From an uncultured Cryomorphaceae bacterium (lineage in GTDB: Bacteria; Bacteroidota; Bacteroidia; Flavobacteriales; Schleiferiaceae), in assembly GCA_913049845.1 (NCBI GenBank), contig CAJWZE010000007.1, forward strand, positions 1-48,702: a DNA stretch of 48,702 nucleotides, written 5' to 3'. Position 1 is the stretch's first letter. Each line of letters opens with the position of its first letter. Below the pieces are notes generated by a model. The model was not told where the DNA came from. It did no database searches and saw only the letters and a program-made list of their open reading frames with translations. Shown in pieces: positions 25,008-33,640 of this stretch. The translations under genes and the position numbers were made by a program.

Positions 25008-26071
25008 TGAAGGTATTCTGGATAGCAGGAGAACCCTCAGGCGATACTCAAGCGGCTGTTTTGGTGCGTGCTTTGAAAGATTCTGTTCCAGAATTAGAGC
25101 AAGCAGGATGGGGAGGTACCCATATGGCAGAAGCTGGTATGAAACAGGTTTTTGATTTGTCTGGTAAGCCCCTTATGGGATTTGTTGAAGTGGTATTTAA
25201 AGCAACCACCATCTTGAAACAAGTGAAAGCGGTAAAAAACGATATAGCCGCGTTTGAACCACAGATTCTTATCCTTGTGGATTACGCCGGGTTTAATCTG
25301 CGCATTGCCAAATGGGCTCAATTTAAAGGTATACGTGTGGTGTATTTCATCCCGCCGAAGATATGGGCTTGGAAAGAAAGCAGATTGAAATCTTTAACAG
25401 CATACAGCAATGTAATACTGAGCATATTACCTTTCGAAGAGCATTGGTACGCCGCTAGAGGTCATGAGATTCACTATGTTGGCAATCCATTACTACTTAG
25501 ATACGCTCAAGAGCGCCGTTATCAGCGAGGTAGTAAGAAAGTATTGCTTTTACCAGGATCAAGGATGCAGGAAATAAAACGTTTGATGCCTGAGTTTATA
25601 GAATTGGCTAAAGCGCTACCGGAATACCGTTTTCATGTTGTACGCGCTGCTTCCGTCCGCGAAAATTGGCCTTTTGTAGAACTACCGAGAAATTTGGTGC
25701 TCGAGGATCGTTCGCTCGAAGATGGGGCGGTTGGATCAGAATATGCCTTGACCTGCAGTGGTACGGCTTCTCTAGAAATAGCCCTTTTAGGCATACCACA
25801 ATCGGTGGTTTATAAGGCCAATTCGATTTCCTTAGCAATCGCCAGAAAATTAATTAAGGTGGACTATTTTTCCTTGCCAAATCTCATAATGGATGAACCC
25901 ATTGTGCCTGAATTTTTACAGGAGCAGGTTCATTTGGAACAATTGAAATACCTCGTTATTACCGGTGGGGAAGATCAGTTACCCGATATAGCGAGACTGC
26001 GCGAAAGAATGGGTACACGAGATCTGACTAAAGATGCAGTACCGCGTATTTTAGCCGTATTAAAGGATTAG
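25007..26071 (+). CDS. lpxB: Lipid-A-disaccharide synthase
   Basis: 354 residues. The N-terminal WIAGEPSGDTQAAVLVRAL block is the LpxB signature; GWGGTHMAEAG and GFVEVV follow near 40-65, YAGFNLRIAKWA near 92, then YFIPPKIWAWKESR near 115, and CSGTASLEIALLGIPQSVVYK near 250. It transfers UDP-2,3-diacylglucosamine-derived GlcN onto lipid X, forming the lipid A disaccharide at the inner membrane. It is slightly shorter than the E. coli enzyme (about 380), common in Bacteroidota. Confidence 0.94.
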   Translation: MKVFWIAGEPSGDTQAAVLVRALKDSVPELEQAGWGGTHMAEAGMKQVFDLSGKPLMGFVEVVFKATTILKQVKAVKNDIAAFEPQILILVDYAGFNLRIAKWAQFKGIRVVYFIPPKIWAWKESRLKSLTAYSNVILSILPFEEHWYAARGHEIHYVGNPLLLRYAQERRYQRGSKKVLLLPGSRMQEIKRLMPEFIELAKALPEYRFHVVRAASVRENWPFVELPRNLVLEDRSLEDGAVGSEYALTCSGTASLEIALLGIPQSVVYKANSISLAIARKLIKVDYFSLPNLIMDEPIVPEFLQEQVHLEQLKYLVITGGEDQLPDIARLRERMGTRDLTKDAVPRILAVLKD

Positions 26072-26072
26072 A

Positions 26073-27212
26073 ATGAGAAAACTTTTCGTGCTTTGTTTAT
26101 CTCTTTTTGTGAGTTTAGCCTTTGGTCAGAAGTACAAATCATATGAGGCTGGACCGCGAGTTTTGACTTTTTCAGATTTAGAGTACGGTCGACTTCAATT
26201 GAAGGTGAAATCTGGTATATATACATTGACTGCACACACACCAGATAGTACATTTACTATGGAATATGGTGAAGACGATGTCCACCCACTTTATACCTTT
26301 CGCGGCGATCTGAGACTGAATAGGACAGGGTGTGATTCCATTGTGTTTACAACTACTGATACCATAGAGATGCGTGCTTGGCGCGGGAAGAATTGGACCC
26401 CCACCAGGTCATATATAGGACAAGTAGTCATTCGCTCTAACCTCATTTATCTCGAGACTATTGTTAAGGTTCCTGTTGAGCCATATATCGCCGGTGTAGT
26501 TGAAGCTGAAGGCGGTATGTCGCCAGAGCTTGAATACCATAAAGCCCAAGCGGTGTTAGCGCGTACATGGCTGACCACGAACATGGGCAAGCACAAAAAA
26601 GAAGGCTACCACATCAAGGACGATCAGAGTTCTCAGGCTTTCAAGGGTGTCCCGTACGGAAAACATGCTTCTATCATCTCAAAGGCTGTAGCCGAGACTA
26701 AGGACACTATTGCGACATACGGTGGCAAGCCAATCATTGGTTTTTACCATAGCAATAGTGGGGGACAGACGGTCCTGCCACAGGATGTTTGGTCGCAAGA
26801 ATTATCTTATTGTAGGGCAGTTTTTGATCCCTTTAGTAAGAAAGAGAGCAAGTACCGTTGGACTTTAGTTGTTCCACTTAAAGAATGGAACGGTTACTTC
26901 TTTAAAACAGAAACTGAATTCGATTGGTCGAGCTATTTTGAAGCATTGCCCCCTGGGCGTCAAACTCATTTTACTATCGGTGCGCAAACATTCAAACTAG
27001 AGACCCTTCGCCGTCATTTTAAATTACGCAGTACCTACTTTAAGGCAAGTGTGGTTGGAGATAGCATACATCTAGAAGGTTACGGTTTTGGTCATGGCGT
27101 GGGTATGGCACAACAAGGAGCCATGAACATGGCAGCGTGCGGATTTACTTGGAAGGAGATTCTAGATTTCTATTTTCAAAAACTCAATTTCGATACGGTT
27201 CAAAACTTTTAG
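26073..27212 (+). CDS. Exported SpoIID/LytB-domain protein
   Basis: 379 residues with a signal peptide (ending LAFGQ). The SpoIID part spans about 130-370: VPVEPYIAGVVEAEGGMSPELEYHKAQAVLARTW contains the catalytic-type Glu of the family, FYHSNSGGQT follows near 226, and YGFGHGVGMAQQGAMNMA near 333 is the hallmark end motif. SpoIID is a lytic transglycosylase acting on denuded glycan. A cell-wall remodelling role in the periplasm is inferred from the family. It follows lpxB by one base. Confidence 0.88.
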   Translation: MRKLFVLCLSLFVSLAFGQKYKSYEAGPRVLTFSDLEYGRLQLKVKSGIYTLTAHTPDSTFTMEYGEDDVHPLYTFRGDLRLNRTGCDSIVFTTTDTIEMRAWRGKNWTPTRSYIGQVVIRSNLIYLETIVKVPVEPYIAGVVEAEGGMSPELEYHKAQAVLARTWLTTNMGKHKKEGYHIKDDQSSQAFKGVPYGKHASIISKAVAETKDTIATYGGKPIIGFYHSNSGGQTVLPQDVWSQELSYCRAVFDPFSKKESKYRWTLVVPLKEWNGYFFKTETEFDWSSYFEALPPGRQTHFTIGAQTFKLETLRRHFKLRSTYFKASVVGDSIHLEGYGFGHGVGMAQQGAMNMAACGFTWKEILDFYFQKLNFDTVQNF

Positions 27213-27664
27213 TTTTCCACATTTCTAGCTTTTAAGACGAAAGATTCTGCCTTTACCCTGTCATTAGCAATCCCTAACAAAAGATTTATGGTAGTTGCTT
27301 TTGGGTATTATTTTTTCAATCCCTCCACACCGCAGTGTTTTCCATTTTACTCGTATTATCTAATTATAACGGGGAACAGCTTATGCTATATTACAGATAT
27401 AGAAGTCACACCTCGAAACTGGGTTGGTTTTCATTCCCCTTCAGAACTCCTAAAACGTGTGGTCGTTCACTTCTGACACCGTAAAACGGGAATTGGGCGG
27501 TTTAAGTCCATAATTTTTTGGAGTTAATCTGTTCTTAGTTACGCTGATTACGATAATGGTATGGGTATGTATTCAACTGCTCGTTTTTGTAAACATACTA
27601 CAACAGGAAGTCATAAACTTCTTTGAAACTTAAGTTGGCACTAATGACCGCAGCAGACTTTTTA
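27213..27664. other. Intergenic stretch between converging genes
   Basis: 452 bases between the SpoIID gene and cdaA, which both end here. I see no RNA gene, clear terminator or confident coding frame. A forward 40-codon open stretch (27514-27633) encodes a hydrophobic segment but lacks an upstream ATG or clear start; a 62-codon frame at 27288 has no coding character. Confidence 0.5.
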
Positions 27665-28441
27665 CTATTTATTTTGAATGAGCTTGGCCAAGCGTACTGT
27701 AAGGTCTTCAGTCTGCACCTTCTCGAAGTCACCGTCGCAGAAAATATGTATGTTGCCCGTTTCTTCACTTACCGTCACAGCGAGGGCATCGGTTCTTTCT
27801 GAAACCCCGGCTGCAGCGCGGTGTCTGAGACCGAAGCGGGCGGGTAGCTCGCTGCGCTCCGAAAGAGGGAGCACGGTCCCGGCGGCAATGATGGTGCCGC
27901 CTTCAATGATGGTTGCCCCATCGTGTAACGGTGCATTTTTAAAAAAGATACTTTCCAAAAGTATTTTGCTGAGGTCTGCGTTCATTGATGAACCGCTGGA
28001 AGCAAAAGATCCTAGGGGATCGGTGCGTTTGATTACAATAAGGGCACCAGTTTTTGTTGCGGCCAACTCTACCAAGGCACTAACCATAGCATCGACATCA
28101 GCTTTTGCACCCTCGTCCTCCGTTGTCAGTTTCAGTAAGTTTCGTAAGCCCTGACGACGAGTAAAGGTGGCCGAACCAACTACAAGTAAGAATTTTCGAA
28201 TCTCCTGTTGAAAGACAATTATTAAAATAATGAGTCCCGCACCCATAAAGGAGCCCAGGAATTCGCTGAGGAGGCGCATTTCAAGTAATTGTACTAGACG
28301 ATACAAAAGATAAATAGCGACCATCCCAAGCAGGATACGGATTGCAGCAGTTCCCTTAAGCAACCGATAAATCTGGTACAGCAAGAAAGCTGCAATGATA
28401 ATATCTAGTGCGTCGAGCACTCCGAAGTTTAACGCTCCCAT
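27665..28441 (-). CDS. cdaA: Diadenylate cyclase CdaA (c-di-AMP synthase)
   Basis: 258 residues. Three N-terminal membrane segments (about 8-75) precede the DAC domain; the catalytic motifs DGA (in PLHDGATIIEGG, near 172) and RHRAA (in GLRHRAAAGVSE, near 207) are intact. CdaA joins two ATP into c-di-AMP at the membrane. It overlaps folP by 13 bases. No GlmM or CdaR gene is alongside. Confidence 0.94.
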   Translation of the reverse strand: MGALNFGVLDALDIIIAAFLLYQIYRLLKGTAAIRILLGMVAIYLLYRLVQLLEMRLLSEFLGSFMGAGLIILIIVFQQEIRKFLLVVGSATFTRRQGLRNLLKLTTEDEGAKADVDAMVSALVELAATKTGALIVIKRTDPLGSFASSGSSMNADLSKILLESIFFKNAPLHDGATIIEGGTIIAAGTVLPLSERSELPARFGLRHRAAAGVSERTDALAVTVSEETGNIHIFCDGDFEKVQTEDLTVRLAKLIQNK

Positions 28442-29307
28442 GAATAGAGTAAGTGGTGGACGCCCTCAGGCATCAATTCGTTAAACAAGGTAATGGTTTC
28501 CGCCGCTTCTTTCACGTCGTGTACGCGCAATATGTTACTTCCCTGCAGGAGCGCGGCCATGTTCAATGCAGTGGTACCGTTCAGACTTTCATCGGCTGTA
28601 TTGTCCAAAGCTCGGTAAATCATACTTTTTCTGCTCATACCAGCGAGTATTGGGCGGCCCAACAGCTGTAACGCGTGAAGCTCGCGCAATAATTGATAGT
28701 TGTGCTCAAGAGTTTTTCCAAATCCAAAGCCCACATCAACAATGGTGTCGTAAATACCCATAGCGTGCAGCTTCGGTAATTTTTCGCTGAAGAATTTTAC
28801 GATGTCTTGTGTAACGTGCTCGTAAGTAGGGTTCATTTGCATCGTGCTTGGATTGCCTTGCATGTGCATTATGATGTAGGGTACCTGAAGTTTGGCAACT
28901 ACCTCGTACATACGTTCGTCAAAATTTCCACCGCTGATGTCATTAATAATTTGCGCGCCTGCGCCCACTGCTTTATCAGCGACCCCCGCTCGAAAAGTAT
29001 CCACAGAAATGAATATGCCCGGATGTTTATCCACCACGGCGCGTACCAATGGAATGACCGTTTCAAGGCGCCTCCATTCTTCTTCAGGGGAAACTGAATC
29101 TGCTCCTGGGCGCGATGAATACCCACCAATATCAATGATTTTAGCGCCCTCAGCGATCATCTCTTCCGCCCGCTGGGCGGCCTTTTCGGCACTGAAGAAT
29201 CGGCTTCCTTCAAAGAAAGAATCTGGGGTGATGTTCAATATTCCCATTACCCACGGTGTGGATAAGGTGTGAATTGTCCCTTCTATCTTTAGTAAAAACT
29301 CCGTCAT
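28429..29307 (-). CDS. folP: Dihydropteroate synthase
   Basis: 292 residues. VMGILNITPDSFFEGSRF near 20, GAKIIDIGGYSSRPGA near 55, ISVDTFRAGVA near 100, and INDISGGN near 120 match the DHPS barrel, which joins pABA to 6-hydroxymethyl-dihydropterin diphosphate. Start at the ATG at 29307, divergent from the DUF1599 gene by 38 bases. It is translationally coupled to cdaA. Confidence 0.94.
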   Translation of the reverse strand: MTEFLLKIEGTIHTLSTPWVMGILNITPDSFFEGSRFFSAEKAAQRAEEMIAEGAKIIDIGGYSSRPGADSVSPEEEWRRLETVIPLVRAVVDKHPGIFISVDTFRAGVADKAVGAGAQIINDISGGNFDERMYEVVAKLQVPYIIMHMQGNPSTMQMNPTYEHVTQDIVKFFSEKLPKLHAMGIYDTIVDVGFGFGKTLEHNYQLLRELHALQLLGRPILAGMSRKSMIYRALDNTADESLNGTTALNMAALLQGSNILRVHDVKEAAETITLFNELMPEGVHHLLYSWER

Positions 29308-29345
29308 TGTTCTTCGTATCTTCGTTCTAGAAGCAAAGCTAATAA

Positions 29346-29888
29346 ATGAATACAGCTGAACAATTCGATGCCGTGCTTTCTAAATGCCACGGTCTTTTTG
29401 AGAAAAAAGGAAAAGATTACGGAACGGCCTGGCGCATTTTGCGTTTGCCATCCTTGACCGATCAAATATTTATTAAAGCGCAGCGCCTAAGAAGCATTGA
29501 GCTGAAGGGTGAGCAGTTGGTGGACGATCCGCTAGAAGGGGAGTTCATAGGGATCTTGAATTACAGCATCATGGCGTTAATTCAATTGGATAAGGGGATA
29601 GCAGAACAACCGGATATGAATTGGGCAGAGGCGTCGGCAGCGTATATCGACAAAGCCAATGAAGCGAAGAAGCTGATGCTAAAGAAGAATCATGACTACG
29701 GTGAGGCATGGCGTGACATGCGCGTGTCCAGCTTTACCGACCTGATCATACAGAAACTTTTACGCGTGAAGCAAATTGAGGACAACCAGGGCAAGACTTT
29801 GGTGAGTGAAGGCTTGGATGCCAATTACCTCGACATAATCAATTACAGCGTTTTTGCGTTAATTAAGTTCATTGAACAAGCGACCTAA
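29346..29888 (+). CDS. DUF1599 protein with two internal repeats
   Basis: 180 residues built from two similar halves: KKGKDYGTAWRILRLPSLTDQIFIKAQRLRSIE near 17-49 and KKNHDYGEAWRDMRVSSFTDLIIQKLLRVKQIE near 110-142, each followed by an I(L/I)NYS(I/V)(M/F)ALI segment. This is the DUF1599 pattern (named in Pfam as a nucleotide-modification-associated domain). The function in Bacteroidota is unknown. It is the first gene of the run DUF1599, DoxX-like, permease, tpiA, prmA, with spacing of 1 base to the DoxX gene. Confidence 0.85.
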   Translation: MNTAEQFDAVLSKCHGLFEKKGKDYGTAWRILRLPSLTDQIFIKAQRLRSIELKGEQLVDDPLEGEFIGILNYSIMALIQLDKGIAEQPDMNWAEASAAYIDKANEAKKLMLKKNHDYGEAWRDMRVSSFTDLIIQKLLRVKQIEDNQGKTLVSEGLDANYLDIINYSVFALIKFIEQAT

Positions 29889-29889
29889 T

Positions 29890-31005
29890 ATGTTTAAATC
29901 ATTCCTAACCCGAATCGCACAAGTACTTGTAGGCGGACTGTTTATTTTCTCCGGATTGGTAAAGATGAATGATCCGGTAGGATTTAGTTTCAAGCTCGAA
30001 GAGTACTTCAGCGAAGAAGTGCTGAACCTTACCATATTTGAACCACTGGCCCTGCCGCTGGCCATTATTTTAGTCGCTGTCGAGGTGCTTTTAGGTTTAG
30101 CATTGTTGTTAGGCTGCTGGAAACGCGTTGTTCTTCTGTCACTAAGTGGAATGATTGGTTTTTTTACGTTTTTGACCTTCTGGAGCGCCTATTTCAATCA
30201 AGTTACAGACTGCGGCTGTTTTGGGGATGCTATTCCACTTACACCTTGGGAGTCTTTTTATAAAGATGTGGTTCTATGCGTGCTTATCATCATTTTGTGG
30301 TGGGGCGAAAAGGAAATATTTAGCAGCGTTCCAAAAATCACTTCATATATCCTGATGGCCGTTGGATTAGGATTCAGCATTGTATTTACCTATCAAGTTA
30401 TGAATCACCTGCCTTCTCGCGATTTCCGTCCATATGCTGAAGGCTTAAGCATCATCGAAGGCATGAAGCCGGCGGAAGAGCTTGGCTTGGAGCCGCCGAA
30501 ATATGAGGTCATTTATACTTTGCGGAATGAAGCAGGTGAAATAACGGAAATCACTTCTAGTGAATACATTAGCGAAAAGTGGTGGGAGAAGACTGAGTGG
30601 ACGATGCTCAGTGAACTAAGCAAGACAATTAAAGTAGCGGAAGGGTATGAGCCTCCAGTGCATGATTTTAGCATCATGAACGATTACGGCAATCTCACTG
30701 ACAGCATTTTGGTGATGGATGAAATTTGGCTTTTGGTGGCTTATAACCACGCGAAGACTTCTGATAAAGGATGGAGTAATGTCTTGCCGACCCTTGAGAA
30801 GCTTGCTGGCGAAGGCACGCCCCACATGGTGCTTAGTGCATCAATGCCCGAAGATTTCGCGAGCTACGGTCTTTCAAATAAAACGCCGTTTGCTTTTACC
30901 GATGAAACTACCTTAAAAACTATGGTGCGTTCTAATCCAGGATGGGTGGTTTTGAATAAAGGCCGAGTGGTCAAGAAATACCATCACAACGACAGCCCGA
31001 GGTAA
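29890..31005 (+). CDS. BT_3928-type DoxX/MauE-like membrane protein
   Basis: 371 residues from the ATG at 29890 (a TTG at 29872 lies inside the previous gene's end). Four membrane spans occupy the first 150 residues, with GGLFIFSGLVKMNDP near 15 as the DoxX-type entry and DCGCFGDAI near 110, a Cys pair like that of MauE. A further span near 155 leads to a periplasmic C-terminal domain of about 180 residues. The thioredoxin-like C-terminal region lacks a CXXC. It may act in thiol/disulfide or quinone-linked redox chemistry by analogy to MauE. It overlaps the permease gene by 1 base. Confidence 0.82.
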   Translation: MFKSFLTRIAQVLVGGLFIFSGLVKMNDPVGFSFKLEEYFSEEVLNLTIFEPLALPLAIILVAVEVLLGLALLLGCWKRVVLLSLSGMIGFFTFLTFWSAYFNQVTDCGCFGDAIPLTPWESFYKDVVLCVLIIILWWGEKEIFSSVPKITSYILMAVGLGFSIVFTYQVMNHLPSRDFRPYAEGLSIIEGMKPAEELGLEPPKYEVIYTLRNEAGEITEITSSEYISEKWWEKTEWTMLSELSKTIKVAEGYEPPVHDFSIMNDYGNLTDSILVMDEIWLLVAYNHAKTSDKGWSNVLPTLEKLAGEGTPHMVLSASMPEDFASYGLSNKTPFAFTDETTLKTMVRSNPGWVVLNKGRVVKKYHHNDSPR

Positions 31006-32009
31006 TGGCGTTTGCAGCGCGAAAAATAGCATTGGCTTTATTCACCCTTTGGGGGGTTGCCACGCTTGTTTTCTTTTTGTTTACTATTGTTCCTGGCGAT
31101 AGCGCCCAAATGATGCTGGGTAAGCGCGAAGATCCTGAGGCCCTCGCTGCCGTTCGAGCTAAATATGGCTTGGATAAGCCTGTTGCTGTCCAGTATATTA
31201 ATTACTTGGGTAGGATACTACCCTTTGATACAAGTGATGGATTTACCCTTTCGGCACCAGATTTAGGAGAGAGTTTCCAACGACAAGGCCAATCGGTCAG
31301 TGGACTTATCGCAGCAACCTTTCCAAATACCGCGCTGCTTGCTGCGACTTCCATTGGCTTTGCAGTATTGTTGGGGATGTTTTTAGGCGCCATAGCCGCT
31401 TATAATGAGGGCAATAGGATGGATCACGTATTGACTACTCTGAGTTCGTTAGGTATGAGTTTGCCTTCGTTCTTTACGGCAGTGCTCCTTGCATGGTTAT
31501 TTGCCTATTTGCTGGGACCTTGGACTGGGCTTAGCTTGACCGGTTCCTTGTACGAGGTAGACGACTACAGCGGGGAGCGTTACCTTCAGCTGAGAAATCT
31601 AATACTCCCTTCACTTACCCTTGGTATACGTCCCATTGGAGTCATTGTCCAATTGACCCGTAATAGCATCATAGAAGTCGGGGCGATGGATTTTGTTCGT
31701 ACGGCAAGGGCAAAAGGGATTCCGGAGCGTCGTGTGCTCCTTCGCCACATTCTTCCGGTGGCAAGTAACCCTATCATTACCGCAGTTAGTGGGTGGTTCG
31801 CTTCGTTGCTGGCCGGTGCGGTTTTCGTTGAAATCATCTTTGGTTGGAACGGTATGGGAAAACTGCTAGTAGAAGCATTGAATACGCGAGATTTGCCGGT
31901 GACAATGGGATGTGTTTTGATCATTGCCGCCATCTTTGTTATCATAACCACCTTAGTGGATATAGCATATGCCATTTTGGATCCTAGGGTTCGGGCAGAA
32001 TTGTTTTAA
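31005..32009 (+). CDS. DppB-type ABC transporter permease (orphan)
   Basis: 334 residues with six spans. The N-terminal FTIVPGDSAQMMLGK and the alternation RAKYGLDKPVAVQYINYLGRI fit dipeptide/oligopeptide/nickel permeases of DppB type; the EAA-like loop is DFVRTARAKGIPERRVLLRHILPVA near 225. No DppC, ATPase or binding protein gene is adjacent, so partners must be elsewhere. It lies between the BT_3928-type gene and tpiA (26 bases upstream of the latter). Confidence 0.88.
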   Translation: MAFAARKIALALFTLWGVATLVFFLFTIVPGDSAQMMLGKREDPEALAAVRAKYGLDKPVAVQYINYLGRILPFDTSDGFTLSAPDLGESFQRQGQSVSGLIAATFPNTALLAATSIGFAVLLGMFLGAIAAYNEGNRMDHVLTTLSSLGMSLPSFFTAVLLAWLFAYLLGPWTGLSLTGSLYEVDDYSGERYLQLRNLILPSLTLGIRPIGVIVQLTRNSIIEVGAMDFVRTARAKGIPERRVLLRHILPVASNPIITAVSGWFASLLAGAVFVEIIFGWNGMGKLLVEALNTRDLPVTMGCVLIIAAIFVIITTLVDIAYAILDPRVRAELF

Positions 32010-32035
32010 CAGACACATCAAAAACAACAGAAATA

Positions 32036-32806
32036 ATGAGACGTAGAATCGTAGCTGGAAACTGGAAAATGAATACTACTTACGCAGAAGCGATGAAATT
32101 GGTCGATTTACTTAAGGCTTCTCTTACGGAAGAGGTGGTAGGTGAGACGGGTGTAATCATCACGCCGCCTGCATTGTATTTGAGTGATGTGGTAGGAGCT
32201 TTGGTGGACAACGAGTACATCGCAGTTGCTGCACAAAACGTACACGAAAAAGACAGCGGTGCTTACACTGGGGAGATTAGTGCTGCTATGCTAGCAAGCA
32301 TGGACCTGGATGCAGTTATTATTGGTCATAGCGAGCGTCGTAAGTATTTTGGAGAAACAAATGATAGCTGCAAAGTGAAGATTGAGCAGTCGTTGAACAA
32401 CGAATTGGTTGCTATTTACTGTATCGGTGAAACTTTGGAAGAGCGTAAAAACGGTATTTACATGGATTTAATCCTTGGGCAATGTGCTGCAGGCCTCGAA
32501 GGCTTTATCGCTGAAGACATGAATAATATCATCTTGGCGTACGAACCAGTTTGGGCTATTGGTACCGGTGAGGTAGCTACACCAGATCAAGCGCAAGAGG
32601 TACATGCAGGTATACGTGCTTGGCTCACAGATCGATTTGATGCAGAAACTGCTGAAAATGTTACAATCATTTATGGGGGTTCTTGTAAGCCAGGTAATGC
32701 ATTTGAACTGTTCGCTCAACCAGATATCGATGGTGGTTTGATCGGCGGTGCTTCATTAAAAGCAGAAGATTTCACAACGATTATTGCTGCTAGAACAAAC
32801 GCATAA
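32036..32806 (+). CDS. tpiA: Triosephosphate isomerase
   Basis: 256 residues. Catalytic and loop parts are all present: IVAGNWKMN (Lys11), IIGHSERRKYFGETN near 95, YEPVWAIGTGEVATPDQAQE near 168, and YGGSCKPGNAFELFAQPDIDGGLIGGASL near 213. It interconverts dihydroxyacetone phosphate and glyceraldehyde 3-phosphate. It ends 3 bases ahead of prmA. Confidence 0.97.
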   Translation: MRRRIVAGNWKMNTTYAEAMKLVDLLKASLTEEVVGETGVIITPPALYLSDVVGALVDNEYIAVAAQNVHEKDSGAYTGEISAAMLASMDLDAVIIGHSERRKYFGETNDSCKVKIEQSLNNELVAIYCIGETLEERKNGIYMDLILGQCAAGLEGFIAEDMNNIILAYEPVWAIGTGEVATPDQAQEVHAGIRAWLTDRFDAETAENVTIIYGGSCKPGNAFELFAQPDIDGGLIGGASLKAEDFTTIIAARTNA

Positions 32807-32809
32807 TCG

Positions 32810-33640
32810 ATGTCGGATACGCCTATTTATATTAAAGTCGCGGTGAAGATTCAGCCTCTAGAGCCTTTCCGAGACATTTTTATTGCCCAACTTGGCACCT
32901 TAAGCTTTGAAAGCTTTGCAGAAACAGCAGAAGGTTTTGAGGCATATATCATTAAAGAAGATTACGATGAAGCTGCCGTGAAGGAAGCGCTCCTTTGGGA
33001 TTATGTGCAAACGAGCTTTTCAACTCAGGAAATTCAACAGGTCAATTGGAACGCGGAATGGGAGAACAATTTTGATCCTATCGAAGTTGATGGGCGCGTT
33101 TATATTCGAGCATCTTTCCACGAGGAGAAAAAAGGCTTTGAATATCCCATGCTCATAGAGCCCAAAATGTCTTTTGGAACCGGGCATCACCAAACCACAC
33201 AGATGATGATTCAGTGGCTTCTTGAAACAGATACAAGCGATCAAGAAGTACTCGATATTGGCTGTGGGACTGGTATCTTAGGAATTCTTGCGGATATGCG
33301 CGGTGCTTCAAGGGTGCATGGTATCGATATTGATACATGGTGTGTCGAAAATACATTGGAAAATGCCGAGCGTAATCAAAGCAGAATGACCGCTAATGCT
33401 GGCGGTGCGGACGCCATAGAAGGCACATTTGATATTATCTGTGCCAATATCAATCTAAATGTGCTGCTCGCAGATATGGAGGTATACGCAAGTGCGTTGA
33501 AAGAAAGAGGGACCATATTCTTTAGCGGTTTTTATGAGGAAAACATTCCTGCACTTCGTGAATCTGCATCGGCTGCGGGGTTAACTTACGTAGGTGTAAA
33601 AGAGCGCGAACAATGGCGCAGCCTTAAAATGGTGAAGTAA
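32810..33640 (+). CDS. prmA: Ribosomal protein L11 methyltransferase
   Basis: 276 residues. The N-terminal substrate-recognition domain has NAEWENNFDPIEV near 83. PKMSFGTGHHQTTQMM near 120 and the SAM loop LDIGCGTGILGI near 145 are the PrmA hallmark, and ICANINLNVLLADM near 203 holds the catalytic region. It trimethylates ribosomal L11. Its stop overlaps the ATG of the 1464-residue gene by one base. Confidence 0.94.
   Translation: MSDTPIYIKVAVKIQPLEPFRDIFIAQLGTLSFESFAETAEGFEAYIIKEDYDEAAVKEALLWDYVQTSFSTQEIQQVNWNAEWENNFDPIEVDGRVYIRASFHEEKKGFEYPMLIEPKMSFGTGHHQTTQMMIQWLLETDTSDQEVLDIGCGTGILGILADMRGASRVHGIDIDTWCVENTLENAERNQSRMTANAGGADAIEGTFDIICANINLNVLLADMEVYASALKERGTIFFSGFYEENIPALRESASAAGLTYVGVKEREQWRSLKMVK

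Noticed and set aside
27288-27476. Forward 62-codon frame in the 27213-27664 gap
   Set aside because: No recognisable composition, promoter or neighbouring gene on the same transcript; likely random.
27678-28154. 158-codon forward frame antisense to cdaA
   Set aside because: Shadow of cdaA, whose DGA and RHRAA motifs are intact on the reverse strand.
28807-29272. Long forward frames antisense to folP
   Set aside because: Shadows of the folP reading frame; folP motifs are complete on the other strand.
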